Position numbers and translations under genes: made by a program. Positions 1 to 5,365 of a DNA stretch of 5,365 nt are shown here, in pieces. Each line of letters begins with the position of its first letter. Positions within the stretch are counted from its first letter, which is position 1. Source of the stretch: Opitutaceae bacterium (GTDB lineage Bacteria; Verrucomicrobiota; Verrucomicrobiia; Opitutales; Opitutaceae); NCBI GenBank assembly GCA_005786775.1, contig SYDD01000174.1, forward strand, positions 1-5,365. Direction: 5' to 3'. The notes under the pieces are model-generated. The model did not search any database. It was given only the letters and a program-made list of their open reading frames with translations, and had not been told where the DNA came from.

Positions 1-1360
1 CGAGGAGCGCGGCCCGCCGCACGGGACCGAGGCCGGGGAACTCGTCCAGCACGCTCTCGCGCAGGCGCTGCGAGCGGAGGTCCGCGTTGTAGGTGTTGGC
101 GAAACGGTGCGCCTCGTCGCGCAGGCGCTGCAGCAGGTTCAGGCCGGGGTGGTTGAGGGACAGGTTGAGCGGCGCGCGGCCGTCGGCGAAGAGGATCGTC
201 TCGTGGCGCTTGGCGAGGCCGATGACCGCCGGCGGGGTGAGGTCGAGTGCGACGAAGGCGCGCAGCGCGGCGCCGATCTGGCCGCGGCCGCCGTCGATCA
301 CGACGAGGTCGGGCAGCGGCTTCCCCTCGGCGGCGAGGCGGCGGTAGCGGCGGCCCACGACCTCCTCCATCGCGCGGTAGTCGTCGTTGCCCACGAAGCT
401 GCGGATCTGGAAGCGGCGGTACTGGTCCTTGTCCGGCCGGCCGTCGGTGAAGCGCACCATCGCGGCGACCACGAAGGTCCCGGAGATGTGCGAGATGTCG
501 AAGCACTCCATCGCCGCAGGTGGCGCGGGCAGGGCGAGCGCCTCCCGCAGGGCCTCGAGCGCTGCGGCGCCCCCGGCGGGCCGCACCGGGTCGGCGCGCT
601 CGAAGCGGCGGGTGCGGCGCAGCGTCTCCTCCAGCGCGAACACGATGTCGCGCAGCTCCGCCGCCCGCTCGAAGTCGCGGCGCTCGGCGGCGGCCGCCAT
701 CTCCGCCCGCAGCGAGTCCACCCACTCGCGGGACTTCCCCTCGAGGAAGGCGCAGGCGGCCTCGACCCGCTCGCGGTAGGCCGCGGCGGTCACGACGTGG
801 TCGCCCCCGTAGAGCTCGGCGCGGACGTCGTCGTAGAGGCGCCACGCGCCGTCGGGCAGGCGCTCGGGGGTTCCGTCGGCGAGGAGCACACCGAACTGGC
901 GCCGCATCTGCGCGAGCGTGCGGCGCAGCAGGCCGCTGTGGGCGAACGGCCCGAAGTAGCGCGCGCGGTCCTCCTTGCGCAGGCGGGTGAGCCGGAAGCG
1001 CGGCAGCTCCTCCCCCAGGTCCACGCGCACGAGGAGGAAGCGCTTGTCGTCGGTGAAGTCTGTGTTGTAGCGCGGCCGCCACTGCTTGATCAGGCGGCCC
1101 TCCAGCAGCAGGGCCTCGGGCTCGGAGCGGACCTCGATCACCTCGAAGTCGGCGATCAGGTCGAGCAGCGCGCGGATCTTCGGCTGCGAGGTGCGGAACG
1201 CGCGGCTGCGCTGGAAGTACGAGGAGACGCGGTGGCGGAGGCTGCGCGCCTTGCCGACGTACAGGATCCGCCCGAGACGGTCCTTCATCAGGTACACGCC
1301 GGGGCGCTCCGGCAGGCGGCGCACCTTCTCCTTCAATGTCGTCGGCTCGTGGTCAGGCAT
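1..1360 (-). CDS. uvrC: UvrABC excinuclease subunit C, short form (3' end outside window)
   Basis: UvrC makes the two incisions around a DNA lesion after UvrA and UvrB have located it (cytoplasm, nucleotide excision repair). I translated about 453 residues from the ATG at 1360-1358. The GIY-YIG nuclease domain has GVY at residues 21-23, YVGKA at 34-38 and a probable catalytic Glu87 in ALLLEGRLIK. FGPF is at 136-139. A UVR (UvrB-binding) motif, AERRDFERAAELRD, lies at about 225-238. The RNase H-like nuclease has ECFDISH (Asp288), IDGGRGQ (Asp356) and DEAHRFA (His418), matching the Asp-Asp-His triad of the family. The frame leaves the window in VLDEFPGLGPVRRAAL, the start of the helix-hairpin-helix region. 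Two things are odd: the usual four-cysteine cluster after FGPF is absent (only Cys203 and Cys286 occur), and only about 35 residues join UVR to ECFDISH where E. coli has about 150. There is no clear ribosome binding site; an in-frame ATG at 1399 could add 13 residues. It is divergent from the cinA-family gene. Identity is certain; the exact start is less so. Confidence 0.96.
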   Translation of the reverse strand, partial: MPDHEPTTLKEKVRRLPERPGVYLMKDRLGRILYVGKARSLRHRVSSYFQRSRAFRTSQPKIRALLDLIADFEVIEVRSEPEALLLEGRLIKQWRPRYNTDFTDDKRFLLVRVDLGEELPRFRLTRLRKEDRARYFGPFAHSGLLRRTLAQMRRQFGVLLADGTPERLPDGAWRLYDDVRAELYGGDHVVTAAAYRERVEAACAFLEGKSREWVDSLRAEMAAAAERRDFERAAELRDIVFALEETLRRTRRFERADPVRPAGGAAALEALREALALPAPPAAMECFDISHISGTFVVAAMVRFTDGRPDKDQYRRFQIRSFVGNDDYRAMEEVVGRRYRRLAAEGKPLPDLVVIDGGRGQIGAALRAFVALDLTPPAVIGLAKRHETILFADGRAPLNLSLNHPGLNLLQRLRDEAHRFANTYNADLRSQRLRESVLDEFPGLGPVRRAALL

Positions 1361-1434
1361 CGTTCCCGCGCGGCCCCTCGTCGATCTGGCCGCTGGCATT
1401 TCGGGAGAATCCGCCTACGGTCCCGGCCCGCAAG

Positions 1435-2769
1435 ATGCAATCCTCGCCGCCCGCCGCCCCGCCCGCCCGCCGCCCCGTCACCGCGGTCCGCTACGAGTTG
1501 CTCACGCTGGGCGACGAGCTCCTCCTCGGGCTCACGGCCAACGGCCACCTCACCTTCATCGGTTCCCAGCTCGGCCGCCGCGGCGCGCTGCTGCAGCGCA
1601 ACGTCACCCTCACCGACGAGGCGGACGCGATCGCCGCGCAGTTCCGGGAAAGCTGGGCGCGGGCCGACGTCGTGATCACCACGGGCGGCCTCGGGCCGAC
1701 CTGCGACGACCGCACCCGCGACGCCGTGGCCGCGGTCCTCGGCCGCCGGCTGGTGCACGACCCCGCGGTGGAGGCGTCCATCGAGGAGCGCTTCGCCCGC
1801 ATCGGCCGGAAGATGACGCCCAACAACCTCAAGCAGGCCCAGGTGTTCGAGGGGGGCGAGGTCCTCGCCAACGCCAACGGCACCGCCCCGGGCCTCTGGG
1901 TCGAGCAGGACGGACGCGTGCTGGTGATGCTCCCCGGCCCGCCCAACGAGCTGCAGCCGATGTTCCTCGGCCAGGTCGTCCCCCGCCTCGCCGAACGCGG
2001 GCTCCTCCGCGACCGCGAGGCCTACGTCCAGCTGCGCACCGCCAGCGTCGGCGAGTCCGCGCTCGAGACCCGCCTCCAGCCGGTCTTCGACCGCGCCGGC
2101 CCCGGCCTCAGCGTCGCGTTCTGCGCCCACCAGGGCGCCGTCGACGTCCGCCTCAGCTCGCCCGACGGCTCGCTCGACGAGGCCGCGATCGAGGCCGTGG
2201 CGGCGGAGTGCGCCGCGCTGCTCGGCGACGACGTGGTCTGCCGCGGCCATGACACGCTCGCCAAGGTCTGCGCCGACCTGCTCCGCGCCCAGGAGAAACG
2301 CCTCGCCGTGGCCGAGACCGCCACCGGGGGCCTCCTCGCCCAGGCGTTCACCGAGTCCTGCGGGGCCTGCAAGTTCTTCGCGGGCGGCGTTGTCGCCTGC
2401 ACCAACGACACGCAATCCCAGCTGCTCGACGTCCCCGAGTGCCTGCTGCTGCAGCACGGCGCGGCCAGCGAGGAGGCCGCGGTCGCGATGGCGACTGGCG
2501 CCTCCGACACCCTCGGCGCCGACTACGCGCTCGCGATCACCGGCTTCGCCGGCGCGGCGGAGACGGGCCGCGGCGGCAGCCCGGTGGGCACGATCCACGT
2601 GGGCCTCCTCACCCCCGGCGGCGTCTGGGCGAAGAAACTCAGCTACCCCGGACCCCGCTCCACGATCAAGGTGCGCGCCGTCAATGCGGCCCTCGACTGG
2701 CTGCGCCGCGAGCTGCTGCGGGTGTCCCGCGGCGAGGTCACCCCGGTGCGGCGGGCAGCGACGATGTAA
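1435..2769 (+). CDS. cinA: CinA-family protein: COG1058 domain plus degenerate PncC-like NMN deamidase domain
   Basis: The protein has 444 residues, normal for full-length CinA. After a Pro/Ala-rich tail (residues 1-18), the N-terminal molybdopterin-binding-like domain (COG1058) shows LGDELLLG at 25-32, TGGLGPT at 83-89 followed by CDD, and PGPPNEL. In other bacteria this domain can hydrolyse ADP-ribose. The C-terminal domain (about 275-425) is the CinA/PncC family, which converts nicotinamide mononucleotide to nicotinate mononucleotide in NAD recycling. It keeps the fold landmarks (TGG, GGVVA.TN, HGA.SEE, PVGTIHVG). The usual AESCTGG reads AETATGG, putting Thr295 where the proposed nucleophilic Ser sits. 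Gln327 takes the place of the conserved Lys exactly 32 residues on, and IAGP reads FAGA. Deamidase activity is therefore doubtful; the first domain looks intact. ATG 1435 is chosen because the next in-frame ATG (1336) lies inside uvrC. No Shine-Dalgarno sequence is seen at normal spacing. The stop is TAA. Confidence 0.93.
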   Translation: MQSSPPAAPPARRPVTAVRYELLTLGDELLLGLTANGHLTFIGSQLGRRGALLQRNVTLTDEADAIAAQFRESWARADVVITTGGLGPTCDDRTRDAVAAVLGRRLVHDPAVEASIEERFARIGRKMTPNNLKQAQVFEGGEVLANANGTAPGLWVEQDGRVLVMLPGPPNELQPMFLGQVVPRLAERGLLRDREAYVQLRTASVGESALETRLQPVFDRAGPGLSVAFCAHQGAVDVRLSSPDGSLDEAAIEAVAAECAALLGDDVVCRGHDTLAKVCADLLRAQEKRLAVAETATGGLLAQAFTESCGACKFFAGGVVACTNDTQSQLLDVPECLLLQHGAASEEAAVAMATGASDTLGADYALAITGFAGAAETGRGGSPVGTIHVGLLTPGGVWAKKLSYPGPRSTIKVRAVNAALDWLRRELLRVSRGEVTPVRRAATM

Positions 2770-2772
2770 ATA

Positions 2773-2786
2773 GGCCGAGGGCGGCC
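2773..2786 (-). terminator. Possible weak terminator hairpin between convergent genes
   Basis: A perfect 5-bp GC stem (GGCCG at 2773-2777, CGGCC at 2782-2786) closes a 4-base loop in the 24-bp gap between two convergent stop codons. Read on the minus strand it is followed by TATTTA, a poor U-tract, so it would serve the small secreted gene better than the cinA-family gene. The stem is short and could be chance at this GC content. Confidence 0.3.
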
Positions 2787-2793
2787 CGGGAAG

Positions 2794-3336
2794 TTAGGGC
2801 GTCGGGTCCAGCAGGCCGGCGAGGACGGCCACGGCCTCCTGGCGCACGGTCAATACCGCGCGCAACTCCGCCCGCGCGCGCTCCAGGGTCGCCCCGCGCT
2901 CCCGTTGCAACCCGGCCAGCCGCTCCAGTCGCAAGCGCAGTTCCGCCTCGGGCAGGCCGTCGCGCACCGCCGTCCGCAGGGCGTCCTGTGCCGCCCGCTC
3001 CGCGCCGGCCGGCTTGGCCTTGTCCTTGCCCCCCGCCCCGCCGCCGGCCGCGTGGACCGCGGCGATCCGCGCGGAAATCACCGCCCACTCGGCCTCGTCC
3101 GTCACGCGCATCGCCTCCCGGAGGCGCGTGAGCACCCGCGCCGCCTCCGCCCCCGGATCACGGCCCGGCTTGTCCCCGCCGGTCCGCTTCATCTCGCGAG
3201 CCTCGGCCTTCTCCTCGCGGTCGGGCTTGCCGGCCTTGGGTGGTTTTTCCTGCGCGGGGGAAACCGCGACCAGAACGGTGAGGGCGGCGAGGAGCGCCCG
3301 GCGGGCGGGGAAACGGGTCGGCGGCAGGGCGCGCAT
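2794..3336 (-). CDS. Small exported protein of unknown function, conserved LTVRQEAV-LLD tail
   Basis: This protein of 180 residues has no assigned function. Residues 1-29 look like a Sec signal peptide: arginines (RFPARR), a hydrophobic core ALLAALTVLVAV, then SPA with cleavage likely before QEK. Next comes a charged Lys/Glu-rich linker (about 30-62). A probably helical segment, LTRLREAMRVTDEAEWAVI (about 69-87), is followed by a Gly/Lys-rich break (98-110). A second long, charged helical region (112-160) ends in LTVRQEAVAVLAGLLD (162-177). The layout suggests a periplasmic helical-hairpin protein. From memory, verrucomicrobial and planctomycete genomes carry small secreted proteins with the same 'VTDEAEW' and 'VLTxRQEAvLvxxGxLD' signatures, but I cannot name the family. 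It lies 54 bp downstream of uppP on the same strand, so co-transcription is plausible. The start is ATG 3336, which includes the whole signal peptide; no ribosome binding site is evident. The stop is TAA. Confidence 0.8.
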   Translation of the reverse strand: MRALPPTRFPARRALLAALTVLVAVSPAQEKPPKAGKPDREEKAEAREMKRTGGDKPGRDPGAEAARVLTRLREAMRVTDEAEWAVISARIAAVHAAGGGAGGKDKAKPAGAERAAQDALRTAVRDGLPEAELRLRLERLAGLQRERGATLERARAELRAVLTVRQEAVAVLAGLLDPTP

Positions 3337-3366
3337 AACGGGGTTCCGGCAAGACGCGGGCCGGTT

Positions 3367-3386
3367 GGCGGGGGTTACCGCCCGCC
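3367..3386 (-). repeat. Intercistronic hairpin just after the uppP stop
   Basis: On the minus strand, GGCGGG, a single bulged C, GG, a TAA loop, CC and CCCGCC can fold into an 8-bp GC-only stem that starts 5 bases after the uppP stop codon. No T-tract follows, so it is not a canonical intrinsic terminator. It could stabilise the 3' end of the uppP message, reduce read-through into the next gene, or be chance in GC-rich DNA. This is seen directly as an inverted repeat; the function is inference. Confidence 0.4.
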
Positions 3387-3390
3387 CCGG

Positions 3391-4392
3391 TCAGCGGTAA
3401 AAGTAGAACGCGAGGACCGCCGCGAGCGCGATCCGGTACCAGGCGAACACGGCGAGCCCGTGGCGCGTCAGCCACGTCACGAGGAAACGGACGCAGATCG
3501 CCGCTGTCACCGCCGCGACCACGCCGCCGAGGATGACCTTGGGCCAGCCGAACACCTCGATCATCACCGCGCCGCCCCGCAAGCTCTTGTAGATCGAGGC
3601 GGCGGTGAGGGTGACGAAGCCGAGGATGAAACTGAACTCGGCGGCCCGGCGCGGATCGAGGCCCGAGAAGTAACCGCCCACGATCGTCATCATCGAGCGG
3701 CTCGTGCCCGGCCACATCGCAAGGCACTGCAGCAGGCCCACGGTGGCGGCGCCGCGCGGCGTCAGTTCCTCGCGCCCGACCCAGGTGCCCGACGCGACGC
3801 GCCGGCGATGCCAGGCCTCGGCCGCGAACATCAGCAGCGCGCCGGCGACCAGCGCGATGATCACCGCGCCCACGGAAAACAGGTTCTCCTCGATCCACTT
3901 GCTGGCGAGGAAGCCGATCCCGGCGGCCGGGACGAAGGCGATCAGGACATTGACGAGCAGGCGGCGCCCGGCCGGATCCCGTCCGAGGAGGCCGCGCGCC
4001 ATCGACATCAGGGGGCCCCAGTACAGGAGCGCCACCGCCGCGATCGCCCCGAATTGGATCACCACGATGAACGTGTCGGCCGCGTTCTTTACCGTGAGCG
4101 ATTCGCCCGGCTTGCCTTCCTTCGGCTTCCGGTGCCAGCGGGGCTGGCCATCCGGTCCCGGCAGGGGCTTAGTGTCGTCGAGCCCCAGCAGGCGCGTCCC
4201 GATGATCAAGTGACCGGTCGAGGAAATGGGCAGGAACTCGGTCACGCCCTCAATCACGCCTAAAATGATCGCGTCGCGGGCGCTCAACTCTGCGGCGGGC
4301 GCACCGGGGGCAGCCGCCGCGGCGGGGGCCAACTCGGCGGCGCGGACGAGCGCGGCCGCGGCCAAGAGGAGGGTGAGAAGACGCAGCTTCAT
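3391..4392 (-). CDS. uppP: Undecaprenyl-diphosphatase (UppP/BacA) with N-terminal extension and loop insertion
   Basis: This integral membrane enzyme removes a phosphate from undecaprenyl diphosphate, regenerating the lipid carrier for peptidoglycan and other surface polymers; overexpression confers bacitracin resistance in other bacteria. The 333 residues compare with about 273 in E. coli. Signature 1, EGVTEFLPISSTGHLI, starts at residue 48 and supplies Glu48, Glu52 and His61 (E. coli 17, 21 and 30). Signature 2, PGTSRS at 228-233, supplies Arg232. Several hydrophobic segments follow, and the protein ends LAAVLAFYFYR. It differs from the usual form in two ways: a signal-peptide-like N-terminus plus an Ala/Pro linker (1-37), and about 29 extra hydrophilic residues after LLGLDD (about 74-103). 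PGTSRS is followed by MM where E. coli has GA. ATG 4392 is preferred to an in-frame TTG at 4413 because it opens directly on the KLRLLTLLLAAAA segment. No Shine-Dalgarno sequence is seen. The stop is TGA. Confidence 0.95.
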   Translation of the reverse strand: MKLRLLTLLLAAAALVRAAELAPAAAAAPGAPAAELSARDAIILGVIEGVTEFLPISSTGHLIIGTRLLGLDDTKPLPGPDGQPRWHRKPKEGKPGESLTVKNAADTFIVVIQFGAIAAVALLYWGPLMSMARGLLGRDPAGRRLLVNVLIAFVPAAGIGFLASKWIEENLFSVGAVIIALVAGALLMFAAEAWHRRRVASGTWVGREELTPRGAATVGLLQCLAMWPGTSRSMMTIVGGYFSGLDPRRAAEFSFILGFVTLTAASIYKSLRGGAVMIEVFGWPKVILGGVVAAVTAAICVRFLVTWLTRHGLAVFAWYRIALAAVLAFYFYR

Positions 4393-4407
4393 GTGGGAGT
4401 GATGGTA

Positions 4408-4443
4408 GCCCAACGCCTCTGGCGCAATCCCATTTCGTTGGCC
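4408..4443 (-). repeat. Inverted repeat in the uppP leader
   Basis: The arms GCCCAACG (4408-4415) and CGTTGGCC (4436-4443) are complementary at 7 of 8 positions (inner 6 perfect, CCAACG/CGTTGG), separated by 20 bases. It lies 15-51 bases upstream of the uppP ATG, in a locally less GC-rich stretch. It could be an operator or a 5'-UTR hairpin. I see no matching known regulator site, and chance is possible. Confidence 0.35.
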
Positions 4444-4488
4444 AGAAGCGAGTTAAGTAAAAGCCGTCCCGTGATGCGTAGTTCCCGC

Positions 4489-4502
4489 CCCGCGGACGCG
4501 GG
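4489..4502 (-). terminator. Possible weak hairpin after the haem-protein gene
   Basis: A 5-bp stem, CCCGC/GCGGG, with a 4-base loop starts 11 bases after the TGA of the haem-binding protein gene. The only T-run (TTTTA on the minus strand, near 4460) is more than 20 bases further on, so this is not a standard intrinsic terminator. It is noted as the best candidate in the 121-bp gap before uppP, in which I recognise no convincing promoter. Confidence 0.2.
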
Positions 4503-4513
4503 ATCGAGGCCGG

Positions 4514-5365
4514 TCACTCGACCCGAAAGGCCACTGCGGATGCGGTGAGCCGGAGCGCGGCGGGCGGCTCGGCGGCGTCGACCTGCAGGACCACGGTGTT
4601 CAGCCCGGCGCGGGCCTCGGTGGCGAAGGTGGCGCCGGGGCGGACCGGGCGGCCGTTGACCCATACTGCGGTCGCAGCGCCCTCGAGATTGAAGGTCACC
4701 GGGCCGTCGCGCGTCGTCTCGAACTGTGTGGCCGCGTACAAGCCCCGGCTGTTCTGGCGGAAGTTGAAGGCCCCGGCGAACGCGTCGCCCGGCAGCCGCC
4801 CGCTCACGAGCGAGTAGGCGGTCACCCAGTGCTCGAGCGCGAAATCGCCTTGGACGACCCGCTCGGCGCCGAGGTGCTGGTTAGCGCTGACGATGTTGTA
4901 GATCCGCCAGAAACGGGCGACGCCGCCCCGGGCCGCGTCGTAATCGCCGGGCTTGCCCAGCTGGATCAGGAACCGGAACAGGTCGAGCCGCTCCTCGGGC
5001 AGCAGGCCGTCGATCAGGCCGGCGGGCATCAGCGAGCCGATGCTGGTGCGGCGGGTGATGCTGCGCGCGGGCAGGGTGACCAGCTGGTTGGCGGCGGTGC
5101 GGAGGACGACCTCGCCGCCGGCCTCGCGGACCACCATCCCGCTGTGCTCCTGGCCGTCCGCGGTCGCGAGCAGCATCGCGTGGTAGCCCTCCTTGATCTT
5201 GGCGCCCGGGTTGAGCAGGGCCTCGATGACGTAGTCCGGCGGCGCGCTCGCGCCGATGCTGGTGAGGTCGGGGCCGAGGCGGCCGCCGGCGCCGCCGATG
5301 GCGTGGCAGGCGACGCACGCGAGTTCCGCGCGGCGGTACAGGCGTTCGCCGCGCGCGGCGTCCCC
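4514..5365 (-). CDS. PVC-type CxxCH haem-binding protein, C-terminal part (5' end outside window)
   Basis: The minus-strand frame is open from the right edge to TGA at 4516-4514, giving 283 residues of a longer protein. Residues 1-130 are a cytochrome c-like domain of the type found in large exported Planctomycetes/Verrucomicrobia proteins (I recall TIGR02603). It opens with GDAARGERLYRR, then the haem-attachment motif CVACH (residues 17-21; codons at 5317-5303), GRLGPDLTSIG, and SLMPAGL with Met113 as probable distal haem ligand. Residues from about 145 to the end look like a separate beta-rich module (for example YAATQFETTRDGPVTFNLEG, AVWVNGRPVRPGATF), resembling a carbohydrate-binding or PA14-like sandwich; that is a weak inference. 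In relatives the missing N-terminal part is often a sorbosone-dehydrogenase-like propeller and HEAT repeats, not checkable here. It is likely periplasmic, passing electrons or oxidising an organic substrate. An ATG at 5176 is internal and must not be taken as the start, since it would remove CVACH. Confidence 0.9.
   Translation of the reverse strand, partial: GDAARGERLYRRAELACVACHAIGGAGGRLGPDLTSIGASAPPDYVIEALLNPGAKIKEGYHAMLLATADGQEHSGMVVREAGGEVVLRTAANQLVTLPARSITRRTSIGSLMPAGLIDGLLPEERLDLFRFLIQLGKPGDYDAARGGVARFWRIYNIVSANQHLGAERVVQGDFALEHWVTAYSLVSGRLPGDAFAGAFNFRQNSRGLYAATQFETTRDGPVTFNLEGAATAVWVNGRPVRPGATFATEARAGLNTVVLQVDAAEPPAALRLTASAVAFRVE

Noticed and set aside
1361..1434. Divergent promoter or SOS (LexA-type) operator between uvrC and the cinA-family gene
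   Set aside because: I looked for TTGACA/TATAAT-like pairs and for palindromes such as TGTTC-N4-GAACA on both strands and found none convincing. A promoter must exist here or nearby, but I cannot place it.
1336..1434. Extended CinA start at ATG 1336
   Set aside because: It would add 33 residues unlike any CinA N-terminus and overlap the start of the divergent uvrC. The family core begins near residue 20 of the 1435 start.
107..1675. Long plus-strand open frame of 522 codons opposite uvrC
   Set aside because: It lies antisense to a clear uvrC with intact family motifs and runs on into the cinA-family gene. Its composition (Ala, Arg, Gly, Val, His, Gln) is typical of a shadow frame in GC-rich DNA, and it contains no recognisable domain.
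1333..2598. Minus-strand open frame of 421 codons opposite the cinA-family gene
   Set aside because: It is a shadow of the real CinA reading frame, with no domain and Gly/Ala/Arg/Glu-biased composition; it also overlaps the uvrC start.
2905..4263. Plus-strand open frame of 452 codons opposite uppP and the secreted-protein gene
   Set aside because: It spans two real minus-strand genes and the gap between them. The His/Arg/Glu/Asp-rich translation lacks membrane segments or motifs, as expected for an antisense shadow.
4389..4664. Minus-strand frame of 91 codons bridging the haem-protein end and the uppP start
   Set aside because: It starts inside the haem-protein coding region in another frame and ends just inside uppP. 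Most of it is Arg/Pro-rich shadow, with no ribosome binding site and no recognisable domain.
4743..4762. Partial LexA-like half-site (TGTTC near 4750)
   Set aside because: The second half reads GGAAG, not GAACA, and the site lies inside the haem-protein coding region far from any start.

Overview
The window is about 5.4 kb of very GC-rich DNA, by eye around 70% G+C. It reads as ordinary, densely packed chromosome of a Verrucomicrobiota-type bacterium, probably of the Opitutus group. That placement is an inference. It rests on the PVC-type (Planctomycetes-Verrucomicrobia-Chlamydiae) CxxCH haem-binding protein at the right edge, a small secreted protein ending in a conserved LTVRQEAV..LLD tail, a short cysteine-poor UvrC, and the near absence of Shine-Dalgarno sequences. 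No RNA genes, insertion sequences, CRISPR arrays or phage genes are visible, and no stretch over 300 bases lacks a gene.

Layout from left to right. (1) 1-1360, minus strand: uvrC, the nuclease subunit of nucleotide excision repair, cut off by the left edge inside its C-terminal helix-hairpin-helix region. (2) 1361-1434: a 74-bp divergent intergenic region. (3) 1435-2769, plus strand: a two-domain CinA-family protein. (4) 2770-2793: a 24-bp convergent gap with a small hairpin. (5) 2794-3336, minus strand: a small exported protein of unknown function. (6) 3391-4392, minus strand: uppP (bacA), undecaprenyl-diphosphatase, 54 bp upstream of the small secreted gene and possibly co-transcribed with it. 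(7) 4514-5365, minus strand: the C-terminal part of a large exported haem-binding protein, with its 5' end off the right edge.

The genes do not form one obvious pathway. uvrC (DNA repair) and cinA (pyridine nucleotide or ADP-ribose metabolism) are divergent neighbours. uppP recycles the lipid carrier for cell-wall synthesis. The haem protein is probably periplasmic and linked to electron transfer or oxidation of an organic substrate.

I did not find a convincing new multi-gene system. The most interesting points lie inside familiar genes. UvrC lacks the cysteine cluster that binds [4Fe-4S] in classical UvrC and most of the segment between the UVR motif and the RNase H-like nuclease. CinA has lost both residues regarded as catalytic in the NMN deamidase domain (Ser to Thr, Lys to Gln). 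UppP carries a signal-peptide-like N-terminus and an insertion of about 29 residues in its first extracytoplasmic loop.
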